64,000 nucleotides of DNA from Halomarina oriensis (GCF_009791395.1 NZ_WSZK01000015.1:310001-374000); one strand, 5' to 3'. Positions 44,399-53,562 are shown, counted from the first letter of the stretch. Notes: a model not told the origin generated them from the letters alone. Program-made: numbers and translations.

Positions 44399-45398
44399 CG
44401 AGGACCTCGAACTGGCGGCCCCGAGCCACCTCCGGAAACGGACGGACGTCAACCGGTACGTGTTCTGGGTCCTCATCGATCTGAACCGGTCGGTGCTCGT
44501 CGCCGGGTTCGCGTTCGTCGTCTTCTGCTCGTTCATGCTGTTGGGGGTGCTCGAATCCACCTCGCTCCGGGCGATGATGACGAGCGGCGACATGGTCGAG
44601 ACGGTGTTCTCCGGTCTCGTCGGGGCCATCATCACCTCCACGACGCTCGTCGTCTCCATCAACCAGCTCGTACTCTCCCAGGAGATCGGGTCGCTCGGCA
44701 CCCAGCGCGAGCGCATGGACTCGACGATGGACTTCTATCAGAACACCGACGAACTGTTCGGCACGGTGACGCCCGCCTCGCCGGTCGAACTGACGCGAAA
44801 GCTCATCGAGACCTGTGAGGAGCGGGCGGTCACGCTCCGGGAGACGGTCGCGGGCAACGACGACGAGCAACTCCGAGAACGGGTCGACCTCTACGTCGAG
44901 GACCTCGTCGACAACGCCGAGACGGCCTACGACGACCTCGAAGACGCCGACTTCGGGACGTTCACCGTCGTCTCACCCGCACTGGACTTCAACTACGCGA
45001 AGAAGATGTTCGACATCCGGCGACTGGGCGAAGACCACGAAGAGAGTCTGAGCGACGACGAGCGGACCGCGTTCCGCGAGATGCTGGAGGCCGTGACGAT
45101 GTACGGCCCCGTCCGGGAGTACATCAAGGTGCTCTACATCCAGTGGGCGCTCGTCAAACTCTCGCGGGCCATCCTCTACGCCTCGATTCCCGCGCTCATC
45201 GTCGCTGGCGGGATGGTCCTCTTCACCGAACCGAACACGCTCCCCGGTACGTTCCTCGGCTTCGACAACATGCTGTGGCTGGTCAGCGCCGCGTTCGCCG
45301 TCTCCGTCGTCCCCTTCCTCGTGTTCACCGCCTACATCCTCCGACTGGCGACGCTGGCGAAACAGACGCTCACCGTCGGCCCGCTCATCCTGAGCTGA
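44391..45398 (+). CDS. Conserved haloarchaeal membrane protein
   Basis: The 335-residue protein has two N-terminal hydrophobic segments (about 33-55 and 70-95), a long charged cytoplasmic-looking central part (about 100-250) and two C-terminal segments (about 265-285 and 295-320). LVVSINQLVLSQEIGSLGTQ follows the second helix. There is no known catalytic motif. It is coupled to the DUF4177 protein. A role in membrane signalling or transport would be a guess. Confidence 0.68.
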   Translation: MSDEDLELAAPSHLRKRTDVNRYVFWVLIDLNRSVLVAGFAFVVFCSFMLLGVLESTSLRAMMTSGDMVETVFSGLVGAIITSTTLVVSINQLVLSQEIGSLGTQRERMDSTMDFYQNTDELFGTVTPASPVELTRKLIETCEERAVTLRETVAGNDDEQLRERVDLYVEDLVDNAETAYDDLEDADFGTFTVVSPALDFNYAKKMFDIRRLGEDHEESLSDDERTAFREMLEAVTMYGPVREYIKVLYIQWALVKLSRAILYASIPALIVAGGMVLFTEPNTLPGTFLGFDNMLWLVSAAFAVSVVPFLVFTAYILRLATLAKQTLTVGPLILS

Positions 45399-45482
45399 GC
45401 CGGCGAGGACCGCGACACCACGACCCACACCGTCGCCCGGAACGCACGGCTTTTCCCGCTCGACACCGAATCGTGGAGCAGA

Positions 45483-46475
45483 ATGCTGTCCAAGGGCTGT
45501 GAACAGTGCGCGAAAGGCGGCAAGATGGTACTGTTCGTCTACGGCTACTGTGACCAACGCGACTGTTTCTACTGCCCGCTGGGTGAGAACCGCAAGAACG
45601 TCACCCAGACCTACGCCAACGAGCGGCCCGTCGAGTCCGACGAGGACGTCATCACCGAGGCCAAGCGCATGTCGGCGCTGGGTACCTCCATCACGGGCGG
45701 CGAACCCCAGGAGGCGATGGAGAAGACCTGTCGGTACCTCCGCCTGCTGAAAGACGAGTTCGGCGAGGACCACCACACCCACCTCTACACGGGCATCACC
45801 GGCGGCCGCGAGAACATGCGCCGCCTGAGCGAAGCGGGTCTCGACGAGATTCGCTTCCACCCCCCCTACGAGCAGTGGGGCGACCTCCACGGCACCGAGT
45901 GGGAGGAGATTCTCTACGTCGCCCGCGAGGAGGGGCTGACCCCCGCCTTCGAGATTCCGGGCATCCGCGGCGAGACGGAGTTCCTGGACTTCCTCGACGA
46001 GGGGGCGGCCGACTTCTGCAACGTCAACGAGTTCGAGATGTCCGACGGGAACTACGAGCGGATGCAACAGGAGGGGTTCGAACTCCGCGAGGGCCACATG
46101 AGCGCCGTCGAGGGGAGCCACGGCGTCCTCGAGGAGATGGGCGATCACCCGAAGGTCTACTTCTGTACGAGCGTCTTCAAGGACGCCGCCCAGCACCGCT
46201 CGCGGCTCAAGCGCATGGCCGAGAACATCGGCCGAGAGTTCGACGAGGTGACCGACGACGGGACGCTCGTCTACGGCAAGACGTGGCTCACCGAGCCCGA
46301 ACTGGCGGCGCTCGGTGTCCCCGAGGAGTTCTACGTCGTCAAGGAGAGCCACGTCGAACTGGCGTGGTGGCTGCTCGAAGAGATGGTACAGGACGGCGAC
46401 GCCGAGAAGGGCGAGATCGTCGAGCAGTACCCCACCTACGACGGCACCGTCGTCGAACGAACGCCGCTGGCGTAG
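45483..46475 (+). CDS. COG2108-type radical SAM protein
   Basis: The 330-residue protein has the cluster motif C23-x4-C28-x2-C31 (YCDQRDCFYCPLGE), a spacing different from the canonical Cx3Cx2C, and the SAM-binding GGEP (72-75). Extra cysteines C6 and C9 precede it. Later motifs include LDEIRFHPPYEQWGDLHGTE (in part) and NVNEFEMSD. It resembles archaeal pyruvate-formate-lyase-activase-related proteins (COG2108) of unknown substrate. The last 68 nt are duplicated downstream (see repeat). Confidence 0.85.
   Translation: MLSKGCEQCAKGGKMVLFVYGYCDQRDCFYCPLGENRKNVTQTYANERPVESDEDVITEAKRMSALGTSITGGEPQEAMEKTCRYLRLLKDEFGEDHHTHLYTGITGGRENMRRLSEAGLDEIRFHPPYEQWGDLHGTEWEEILYVAREEGLTPAFEIPGIRGETEFLDFLDEGAADFCNVNEFEMSDGNYERMQQEGFELREGHMSAVEGSHGVLEEMGDHPKVYFCTSVFKDAAQHRSRLKRMAENIGREFDEVTDDGTLVYGKTWLTEPELAALGVPEEFYVVKESHVELAWWLLEEMVQDGDAEKGEIVEQYPTYDGTVVERTPLA
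46408..46475 (+). repeat. 68-bp direct repeat, copy 1 (3' end of the radical SAM gene)
   Basis: The segment from AGGGCGAGATCGTCGAGC to CGCTGGCGTAG is identical to 46596-46663, stop codon included. It is the in-gene copy. Sequence identity ends abruptly at both edges. Confidence 0.93.
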
Positions 46476-46495
46476 CTGTCCTGAAGGCCGTTCCT

Positions 46496-46530
46496 CCGGA
46501 AGCGAGCGATAGCGAGCTTCCGGCCTTTTT
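46496..46530 (+). terminator. Hairpin with T-run after the radical SAM gene
   Basis: CCGGAAGC (46496-46503) and GCTTCCGG (46516-46523) form an 8-bp stem with a 12-nt loop, followed by CCTTTTT. This is a good transcription end signal. It lies between the two copies of the 68-bp repeat. Confidence 0.65.
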
Positions 46531-46595
46531 CGTGCAGGGTTTTCGAGGAGTGGTGCGCGAACCGTGTGAGCGCACCCGACGAAGAAAACGGTGCG

Positions 46596-46663
46596 AGGGC
46601 GAGATCGTCGAGCAGTACCCCACCTACGACGGCACCGTCGTCGAACGAACGCCGCTGGCGTAG
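46596..46663 (+). repeat. 68-bp direct repeat, copy 2 (non-coding)
   Basis: This is an exact copy of 46408-46475, placed 120 nt beyond the gene end. It carries the same in-frame stop but is not linked to any start. It may come from a tandem duplication of the gene end or from site-specific recombination at a gene 3' end. Confidence 0.93.
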
Positions 46664-46673
46664 AGCGCGGTCG

Positions 46674-47648
46674 TCACGTCCTAACTGCTCGGTGCGCTGG
46701 CGGCACAGAGAACCACAGGTCTCGGGAGACCGCACCGAACGACGGACGCGGCGGGTCACCGCGAGCGGGTGCAGTCTGGGTCTCGGGCGTGGTTCGTGTC
46801 ACGGTCGACTCGTTCGTCGCGGTCTCGAACCAGGCCGGTCGCTCGACGCTGGTGGTTCCGACCTCCTCGAACGACACCGTCCGGACGACTCGGACCGTCT
46901 CACCACCGCGTTCGGCCGTGTAGGCCAGTCGTGACCACGTTACCAGTCCGTCGTCGGTGACGGTAGCCATGAACGAGAGGTTCCGGGCGCGGCCACCGGC
47001 CAGACCGACGACGGTGTCCCGACTCGGTGTCCCCGTCGAGACGAGTCGGTACTGCGCCGCCGACCAGCGGTCGGGCTGAGAGGCGACGGTGAAGTTCATC
47101 CCGTGGAACGCGAGCGAGTACGTCGAACTCGCCAGCAGGTCCGAGATCAGCACCGTCCCCACGATAGCGCCGGGGTCGCGCCGTCGACTGTCGAACCGCT
47201 CGGTTCCGTTCCGGACCTCGCGTTCGGCTACCCGCGTCCCCGCCATGTACTGCTCCGTGCGGCCGTCGAGACCGGTGCTCTCGACGACCGTCCCCTCGGC
47301 CCGGCGGTCGAGGTAGAGCCGTCGACGGTCGGCGCTGACGAACCCACGAATCTGGACGGACGCGCGGACGGTCCCGTCGGGTGCGTACTCGACGGTCCGT
47401 CGCGTCGTCTTGAACGACCGACCGCGGAGCGCCGCGACGTGCGCACCGACGAGTCGCGTCGGCGCGACGACACCACCCGTCGTCACCCCCGGCGCGACCG
47501 TTCGCTCGCTCGGAACCTCGGTCGCCGCGTCGGACGGGACGGGCGCGGGCGTCACCGTCTCCGGGTCCGTCGCCCCGCCCGACCCGCCGGTCCCACAGCC
47601 AGCGAGGACGACCAGACAGGCGAGACAGACGGCGACGGTCCGGCGCAT
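46674..47648 (-). CDS. Haloarchaeal lipoprotein, 324 residues
   Basis: The signal MRRTVAVCLACLVVLAGC ends in lipobox LAGC (about 15-18). It is Sec-like because the twin arginine is followed by a short region without Tat features. The mature part is beta-rich, with ESTGLDGRTEQYMAGTRVAE and EVGTTSVERPAWFET, as in a family of haloarchaeal outer-face lipoproteins of unknown role. A Thr/Pro-rich linker follows the cysteine. The downstream 68-bp repeat ends 10 nt from its stop. Confidence 0.74.
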   Translation of the reverse strand: MRRTVAVCLACLVVLAGCGTGGSGGATDPETVTPAPVPSDAATEVPSERTVAPGVTTGGVVAPTRLVGAHVAALRGRSFKTTRRTVEYAPDGTVRASVQIRGFVSADRRRLYLDRRAEGTVVESTGLDGRTEQYMAGTRVAEREVRNGTERFDSRRRDPGAIVGTVLISDLLASSTYSLAFHGMNFTVASQPDRWSAAQYRLVSTGTPSRDTVVGLAGGRARNLSFMATVTDDGLVTWSRLAYTAERGGETVRVVRTVSFEEVGTTSVERPAWFETATNESTVTRTTPETQTAPARGDPPRPSFGAVSRDLWFSVPPAHRAVRT

Positions 47649-47777
47649 ACGACCACCTGTGTGGCGAGGGTGCTAATCGGTATCGACGCCCACGACCCGT
47701 CGTGTCCACCCGCACTTGAACTGCTGTCGGACGCAGGCCGAGCGGGTTATCCGTTCGGTCGTGCAGTGGACGACGCA

Positions 47778-48023
47778 ATGTCGACCAGAACCGACATCGA
47801 CGAGAGTGACGAGGGGAAGACAGTGGTCGGGCCGAACGGCGAGGAGGTCGGCCGCATCGTATCGGTCGAACACGGCACCGCGCACGTCGACCCGGACCCC
47901 GGCATCACCGAGACGGTGAAGTCGAAACTCGGGTGGGGTGACCGCGACGAGGACACCTACCCGCTCCAGGAGGCCGCCGTCGGGTCCATCACGGACGACG
48001 AGGTCCACCTCCAGAGCCTGTAG
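47778..48023 (+). CDS. PRC-barrel-like small protein
   Basis: The 81-residue protein starts MSTRTDIDESDEGKTVVGPN. GKTVVGPNGEEVGRIVSVEHG is the typical PRC-barrel first hairpin. The rest (GDRDEDTYPLQEAAVGSITD) completes a small beta barrel. It may bind RNA or protein. The next gene begins on the very next nucleotide after its stop, so they are coupled. Confidence 0.74.
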   Translation: MSTRTDIDESDEGKTVVGPNGEEVGRIVSVEHGTAHVDPDPGITETVKSKLGWGDRDEDTYPLQEAAVGSITDDEVHLQSL

Positions 48024-48275
48024 ATGGACGTCGACGTCGGCACCGCACGGGTCGTCTACGAGACGCCCGACGGCGTCGAGCGAGTCGAAGTGGACAACGA
48101 ACACGTCGCGTTCGTCGACGAGCACTGGGTCGTCGTCGAACCCAGCGGCGAAGCCGACGAGGGAACGGTCACGCGCATCCCGCGTGACCGCGTCTACCGC
48201 GTCGAGCGGTCGACCGAGGAGGTCACGTCCCGCGCACGGGACCTGCTCGACGAGGCGACGTCGAAACTCGGCTGA
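48024..48275 (+). CDS. Small acidic protein coupled to the PRC-barrel gene
   Basis: The 83-residue protein starts MDVDVGTARVVYETPDGVER directly after the previous stop. It has a beta-rich first half and a helical end (STEEVTSRARDLLDEATSKL). It has no known motif. It probably works with the PRC-barrel protein, which is inferred only from the coupling. Confidence 0.7.
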   Translation: MDVDVGTARVVYETPDGVERVEVDNEHVAFVDEHWVVVEPSGEADEGTVTRIPRDRVYRVERSTEEVTSRARDLLDEATSKLG

Positions 48276-48305
48276 GACCGGCGCTCGCAGGCCGAAGCCG
48301 GCGTC

Positions 48306-50342
48306 TCAGCGGTTCTCGTTTTCGAGCAGTTCCAGGTCGCCGACGACGTCGTACGGGTCGTCGCCTGCGCGGATGCCTTCGAGCATGACGAACGCCCGGT
48401 TCGGCGAGAGGAAGTGTCGACAGACGACGTGGCCCAGCGGCGTCGCCGTCGCGCCGTCGATGAAATCGTACTCCAGCAGGCGGCCGAGCGCGTGTTTCGT
48501 CGGCACCTGTCCGATCATCCGCTCGTTGAGTCGGGCCGCACCGTTGCCCGCGACGACGATGTTGGCGAGCGTCTCCTCGACGGCGGCGGCCTCGTCGTAG
48601 GGCGTGGCGACGGACTCCATCTCGCCTTTGAGGAGTTTGAACGCCACCTCGTCCTCGCTCATCTCCATCGAGTTGTGGTAGACGCCGTCCGGTTCGACGA
48701 GGACGTACACCGTCCCCTTGTCGTGGAAGTCGGGCCGCCCCGCCCGGCCGAGCATCTGGTGGAACTCCTGGACGGTGAGCCACTCGATGCCCATCGCCAG
48801 CGAGTCGAAGATGACCTGCGAGGCGGGGAAGTCGACCCCCGCCGCGAGCGCCGCCGTCGTGACGACGGCGGAGATGTCCTGGTCCGCGAACATCCGTTCG
48901 ACCTTCTTCCGACGGCCGTAGTCCAGTCCCGCGTGGTACGGGGCGCTGTCGTAGCTGAGCTTCCGTGAAATCTCGTGACAGCGGCGTCTGGAGTTGGTGA
49001 AGACGATGGTCTGACCGCGATACCCCTTCGAGGACTTCTCGTCGAACGCCCGTTTGACGAGTTTGTCCTCGATGTCGAGTTTCTCGCGCGATTCGGCGAA
49101 CGTGACGTGACGTTCGATGGGGACCGGCCGTTCCTCGAACTCGACGAGGCGGGCGTCGAGACCCCGCGCGAGCTGTTCGGGGTTGCCGACCGTCGCCGAG
49201 AGGTAGACCCACTGCGTGTCGTCGTCGTTGACCCGCGTGTACTCCTTCAGGCGGGAGATGAGGCCGTCGAGGCGGTGGCCACGCTCCTGTTCGCCGAGCG
49301 TGTGGACCTCGTCGATGACGACGGTGCCGACATCGCCGAGGTCCTTGCCCGTCCGCAGGGCGTGGTCGATACCCTCGTAGGTGCCGACGATGACGTCCGC
49401 CGTCGGGTCGAAGCGGTTGCCGTCGTCGCGGATACGCGAGGCCCCCACGCGGATGGTGACGTTGGCGAGATGGCCGTACTTCTCCTCGAACTGCTCGTGT
49501 TTCTGGTTGGCGAGGGCGACGAGCGGCACGAGAAAGAGCATCTTCCCCTCGCCCTCCAGCACGCGGTCGAGGCCCGTCATCTCGCCGACGAGCGTCTTCC
49601 CGGTCGCCGTCGCGCTGACGACGAGTTGGTCCTGGCCCTCCAGGAGGCCGTTCTCGACCGAGAGGCTCTGGACGGGCAGCAAGGTGTCGAACTGGTCCGT
49701 AATCAGTGACTTGAGGTTCGGGTGGACGTCGAGCGAACTCGTGGGAACCGGGTCGACGTCCTCGACGGTCGAGGATATCTCGTCGAACTTCGTCAGGTCG
49801 GGGTCGAGTCGCCCCTTCAGCAGGTTGGCGATGCGTTCTAAGTCCTGCACTTCGAGCAGCAGGTCTTCGAGGCGGTCACGGGCACCGGCCTGCAGGTTCC
49901 GGTAGTTCATCTCCCGTTCGAGTTCGCGCTTGGCACACGACGGGCAGATGTACTCGTCGTCGGCGAGGATGGCCGTCTCGCTCGTCAGCGGCGAGTAGCG
50001 CCCCGCGTTCGCACAGTACCGACAGGTCCGGACGACCTTCGCCTCCAGTTGGTAGCCCGAGAGCATCTCGCGTAACCGGTCGCGTTTCTCCGGTGCGGTC
50101 TGCTCGGAGATACGGATGCGCTCGGCGCGGCGGGCGAGTTCGACGAACTGGTCGGGCGAGCGCAGGTCCTCGTCGGTGTCCTTCTTCACCCGAAGGCGGG
50201 CCGGACGCGGCCCCGCCGAGGTGTCTTTCAGTTCGAGGATACCGTGGAGCACGCGCTGGCCGTCCGTGCGAACCGCGACCGTGTAGTCGTCCTTTCGCTC
50301 GTGGAGGAACAGCGTACCGACCTGTGCGACCTGCTGGGACAC
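48306..50342 (-). CDS. Ski2-like DEAD/DEAH-box helicase with zinc finger
   Basis: The protein has 678 residues. The N-terminal region (about 1-200) holds a Cys4 zinc motif, CRYCANAGRYS and CPSCAKRE (about 108-138). The two RecA domains (about 210-560) carry SATATGKT (Walker A), VIDEVHTL (DEVH box), LSATVGNPEQL (motif III), and QMLGRAGRPDFHD (motif VI). It resembles haloarchaeal Hel308/Ski2-type helicases with an extra DUF5814-like N terminus; the DUF number is from memory. It is probably active in RNA or DNA processing. Confidence 0.88.
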   Translation of the reverse strand: MSQQVAQVGTLFLHERKDDYTVAVRTDGQRVLHGILELKDTSAGPRPARLRVKKDTDEDLRSPDQFVELARRAERIRISEQTAPEKRDRLREMLSGYQLEAKVVRTCRYCANAGRYSPLTSETAILADDEYICPSCAKRELEREMNYRNLQAGARDRLEDLLLEVQDLERIANLLKGRLDPDLTKFDEISSTVEDVDPVPTSSLDVHPNLKSLITDQFDTLLPVQSLSVENGLLEGQDQLVVSATATGKTLVGEMTGLDRVLEGEGKMLFLVPLVALANQKHEQFEEKYGHLANVTIRVGASRIRDDGNRFDPTADVIVGTYEGIDHALRTGKDLGDVGTVVIDEVHTLGEQERGHRLDGLISRLKEYTRVNDDDTQWVYLSATVGNPEQLARGLDARLVEFEERPVPIERHVTFAESREKLDIEDKLVKRAFDEKSSKGYRGQTIVFTNSRRRCHEISRKLSYDSAPYHAGLDYGRRKKVERMFADQDISAVVTTAALAAGVDFPASQVIFDSLAMGIEWLTVQEFHQMLGRAGRPDFHDKGTVYVLVEPDGVYHNSMEMSEDEVAFKLLKGEMESVATPYDEAAAVEETLANIVVAGNGAARLNERMIGQVPTKHALGRLLEYDFIDGATATPLGHVVCRHFLSPNRAFVMLEGIRAGDDPYDVVGDLELLENENR

Positions 50343-50558
50343 GTCTGCCCCGGAGTAGTCCGTCGGGCTACTTGACTGGCCCGGATGACGAGAGCGAGAC
50401 GTCCGAGCGGTCAGTCTACTCCGAGCGAGAGGGAGAGGGATGCGGTGGATGGTGTCACCGATATCTCGAGGGCTCCCGCTCGCACGACTCGGTGCGACGC
50501 GGACGCTCCTCTCAGTCTTCCCGAGAACGGGACTCTCAGTCGTCGCTCCGCTGTCGGG

Positions 50559-50966
50559 TCACTCCTCGAGGAGTTCGATGGTGTCGTCGCCGTTCGGGAC
50601 CGCACAGAGGAACGCCCCCTCCTCGTCGCCCTCGTTGCGGTACCAGTGGACGACGCCCGCCGGGATGAACAGCGAGTCACCCGCACGGACGACGTGTTCC
50701 TCCTCGCCCAGTCCCACCGTGTACTCGCCGTCGATGACGTACTGCTCGTGTTCGACCTCGTTGGTGTGTGGCGGCACCTCCGCGCCGGGGTCGAGGGTGA
50801 ACCGCCGGATGGCGAGGTTCGGGGCGCCGTCGTCGGGTCCGACGAGGACGCCTTTCGACATCCCGTCGGCCGCACCGACCGACTCGTAGTCGACCTGTTC
50901 GGCGCGACGGACGAGCGGTCTGGGTGCGTCGGGGGCGGTGTCGTCGGTGACGTCGCTGTCGTTCAT
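50559..50966 (-). CDS. Cupin domain protein
   Basis: The 135-residue protein has the cupin core: PGAEVPPHTNEVEHEQYVID (about 60-79) with the two metal histidines of motif 1 and GDSLFIPAGVVHWYRN (motif 2, about 96-111). The N-terminal 30 residues are disordered. It stands alone. It may bind a small metabolite and could be an enzyme or sensor. Confidence 0.82.
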   Translation of the reverse strand: MNDSDVTDDTAPDAPRPLVRRAEQVDYESVGAADGMSKGVLVGPDDGAPNLAIRRFTLDPGAEVPPHTNEVEHEQYVIDGEYTVGLGEEEHVVRAGDSLFIPAGVVHWYRNEGDEEGAFLCAVPNGDDTIELLEE

Positions 50967-51105
50967 GGGCGAGCGTCGGCGTGGGGAGACAAAACGCTAC
51001 GCCCGTCGTCGCCCGCCGTTCGTCACGGCCGGCGACGACCGTCCGCGGGGGGCGGGCGGCCCGGACCACGCTGTGACTTAATACCGCTCGGACCGCATCT
51101 CCGGT

Positions 51106-52419
51106 ATGCGAAGCTTCCGTATCGGGAGCGTCTTCGGCATCCCCATCAAACTCGACCTCACGTTCCTGTTGGTGTTGCCGCTGTTCGCCTACCTCATCGG
51201 CGCACAGACCGACCTGTGGCGGGAGACGCTCGGCACGACGCTCGGCGTCACCATCGACCTCGGGCCGTTCGCCCAGGGCCTGTTCCCGTTCGCCCTCGGG
51301 TTCGTCGCCGCCGTCGGCCTGTTCGCCAGCGTCCTCCTCCACGAACTCGGCCACTCCGTCGTCGCCATGCGCTATGGCTACCCCATCGAGTCCATCACGC
51401 TGTGGCTGTTCGGCGGCGTCGCCAACCTCGGCGAGATGCCCGAGGACTGGCGGGAGGAACTCGCCATCGCCATCGCCGGCCCCGTCGTCAGCGTCGGCCT
51501 CGGGGCGATACTCCTCGTCGGCCTGTTCGCCCTGCCGAGCGAGGCGACGGCCGCGACGGCGGCGCTCCTGTTCGTCGTCGGCTACCTCGCGGTGACGAAC
51601 GTCGCGCTCGCGGTGTTCAACCTCCTGCCGGGGTTCCCGATGGACGGTGGGCGCGTCCTGCGGGCACTGCTCGCCCGCACCCGGACGTACGCACGAGCGA
51701 CCCAGATAGCGGCGGAGGTGGGCAAACTGTTCGCCATCGTCCTCGGCCTCTCGGGGGTGTTCCTGCTGAACAACCTCTTTCTCGCCGGCATCGCGCTGTT
51801 CATCTACATCGGCGCGTCCTCGGAGGCTCAGCAGACGATGATGAAGGCGGCGTTCGAGGGCGTCCGGGTCCGGGACGTGATGACCCGTGCGGAGCGTGTC
51901 GAGACCGTTCACGCGGAGGACTCGGTGGCGACGCTCCTGGACCGGATGTTCACCGAGCGTCACACCGGCTACCCCGTCGTCCGCGACGGAGCCATCGTCG
52001 GGATGGTCACGCTGGAGGACGCCCGCTCGGTCCGGGAGGTCGAACGCGACGCCTACCGCGTCGAGGAGGTGATGACGACCGAACTCGTCACCATCGGTCC
52101 CGAGGAGGACGCGATGGCCGCACTCGCCAAGATGCAGTCCGGCGGCGTCGGCCGCCTGCTCGTCATCCAGGGTGCGGGCGACCCCGAACGTGCCGACCTC
52201 ACGACCGACCACGGCGCGTTCGTCGGCCTCGTCACCCGCACGGACCTGATGACCGCGCTCGACGTCATCCGGTCGAGCGGGTCCCAGGGGCCCGTGAACG
52301 TCCGTCGTCGGGAGAGCGACGGCCCGGACGGTCGACTACAGTCCGACACCGACCGCGACACGCTCGCCGACCGCCACCAACCGGACGGCGGCGACGGCGA
52401 CGCCGACGAGTCGCTCTGA
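51106..52419 (+). CDS. Site-2 protease family membrane metalloprotease with CBS domains
   Basis: The 437-residue protein has six transmembrane segments. The zinc site has HELGH (79-83) and the third ligand D180 in GFPMDGGR (177-183). Two CBS domains (about 255-310 and 320-390) follow, the second with MTTELVTIGPEEDAMAALAK. It belongs to the SpoIVFB-like branch of intramembrane proteases in which CBS domains sense nucleotides. The Asp/Arg-rich C-terminal tail is disordered. The leaderless start is at MRSFRIGSVF. Confidence 0.93.
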   Translation: MRSFRIGSVFGIPIKLDLTFLLVLPLFAYLIGAQTDLWRETLGTTLGVTIDLGPFAQGLFPFALGFVAAVGLFASVLLHELGHSVVAMRYGYPIESITLWLFGGVANLGEMPEDWREELAIAIAGPVVSVGLGAILLVGLFALPSEATAATAALLFVVGYLAVTNVALAVFNLLPGFPMDGGRVLRALLARTRTYARATQIAAEVGKLFAIVLGLSGVFLLNNLFLAGIALFIYIGASSEAQQTMMKAAFEGVRVRDVMTRAERVETVHAEDSVATLLDRMFTERHTGYPVVRDGAIVGMVTLEDARSVREVERDAYRVEEVMTTELVTIGPEEDAMAALAKMQSGGVGRLLVIQGAGDPERADLTTDHGAFVGLVTRTDLMTALDVIRSSGSQGPVNVRRRESDGPDGRLQSDTDRDTLADRHQPDGGDGDADESL

Positions 52420-52451
52420 ACGACCGACGCTCGGCGACCGACCGCTCGCGG

Positions 52452-53195
52452 CTACGCGGTCCGGTTTCCGTCCTCGACCTCGCCCAGAATCCTCACGTGC
52501 TCGCGGAGCCACGCTTCGGCCGCGTCGAGCGCCGCCTCGTCCTCGCCGGTCACCTTGATACGGTTGGGTTCCTCGCCGCGTGACGGGTACGACCCGAGGG
52601 CCACGTCGGGCAGTTCCTCGCGGGCGTCCTGTAGCGTCGGCGTCACCTCACCTTCGACCATCGACGTCTCGAACGTCCTGGTGACCCGGTTCCCGGCGAA
52701 GTCGTCGGCGAACCCCGCGAACATCGCCTTCATCTCGCGGGGGATGCCCGGGATCACGTAGACGTTCTCGGCGACACACCCCGGCGAGAGGCCGTCCGTG
52801 TTGAGCAAGGGGCGGGAGCCCTCGGGGATGGAGGCGTGGCGCTCGACGTCCAGGTCGAGGTCCGGGTACTCGTCGCGGACGGCTTCGACCGTCCGTTCGA
52901 TGTCCTCGCGGGCGGTCTCGTTCACCACGAGCGGGCGGTCGAACGCGGCCGCCACGCCGTCCATCGTCAGGTCGTCGGGCGTCCCGCCGAGGCCGCCGGT
53001 GACGACGACGGCGTCGAACCCCTCGGAGAAAGAGCGGACGTACTCGGCGATGACCGCGACGTCGTCGGGGACGACGGCGATGCGGGCGAGCGTCACCCCG
53101 CGGTCGGCGAGTTGGCGGGCGATCCACGTCGCGTTCGTGTTCTCGATGTCACCGGCGAGCAGTTCGTCGCCGACGGTGAGCAGCGCGGCGTTCAT
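52452..53195 (-). CDS. CinA/MoaB-type molybdopterin-binding domain protein
   Basis: The 247-residue protein begins MNAALLTVGDELLAGDIENT, the typical CinA N terminus, with VVTGGLGGTPDDLTMDGVAA (in part, about 64-83) as the MoCF/MogA binding loop. VIPGIPREMKAMFAGF also matches the CinA family. The C-terminal deamidase domain of bacterial CinA is absent, as in archaea. The role may be nucleotide repair or housecleaning. Confidence 0.88.
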   Translation of the reverse strand: MNAALLTVGDELLAGDIENTNATWIARQLADRGVTLARIAVVPDDVAVIAEYVRSFSEGFDAVVVTGGLGGTPDDLTMDGVAAAFDRPLVVNETAREDIERTVEAVRDEYPDLDLDVERHASIPEGSRPLLNTDGLSPGCVAENVYVIPGIPREMKAMFAGFADDFAGNRVTRTFETSMVEGEVTPTLQDAREELPDVALGSYPSRGEEPNRIKVTGEDEAALDAAEAWLREHVRILGEVEDGNRTA

Positions 53196-53270
53196 GTCCG
53201 TCGAACGGGCTTGCGTCGGATGAGCGTTGCTGCGGCGAGCGCGGACCGGCGACGGCCGACGGACCGTCGG

Positions 53271-53366
53271 CTACAGCAGTCGCCGGAGGACACGCAACGG
53301 GAACGTGACGATCGCGATCACGAGACTGACCGCCGAACGGAGTATCGACCGGAGCGCACCGAGCAT
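53271..53366 (-). CDS. Possible 31-residue membrane peptide
   Basis: ATG 53366 opens MLGALRSILRSAVSLVIAIV and continues TFPLRVLRRLL to a TAG at 53271. It has one strongly hydrophobic segment and a basic end. It lies between the CinA-type gene and the Bat-type regulator locus. Such short membrane peptides are often missed. No known family is assigned. Confidence 0.4.
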   Translation of the reverse strand: MLGALRSILRSAVSLVIAIVTFPLRVLRRLL

Positions 53367-53430
53367 GCGCCCGTGGACACGGGAGTGGCAGGTGGTCGTG
53401 TGGCCTGCTGACGCAAGCGAGCGACGCGCA

Positions 53431-53562
53431 CTACGGGTTCGAGCGGGCCGCGAGGTTCTGTTCGTACTGGGGGACGACCGCCCAGTAGTACATCAGCGCG
53501 GCGTACGCCGCGATACAGAGCCAGGTCAGGCCGACCGTCACGAGGGGTTCACTGAGAGCCAT
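53431..53562 (-). CDS. Small membrane protein, one TM helix
   Basis: The 43-residue protein starts MALSEPLVTVGLTWLCIAAY and ends YEQNLAARSNP. One hydrophobic segment (about 8-32) is flanked by a PQY turn. The codon usage fits. It is divergent from the Bat-type regulator. Confidence 0.55.
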   Translation of the reverse strand: MALSEPLVTVGLTWLCIAAYAALMYYWAVVPQYEQNLAARSNP

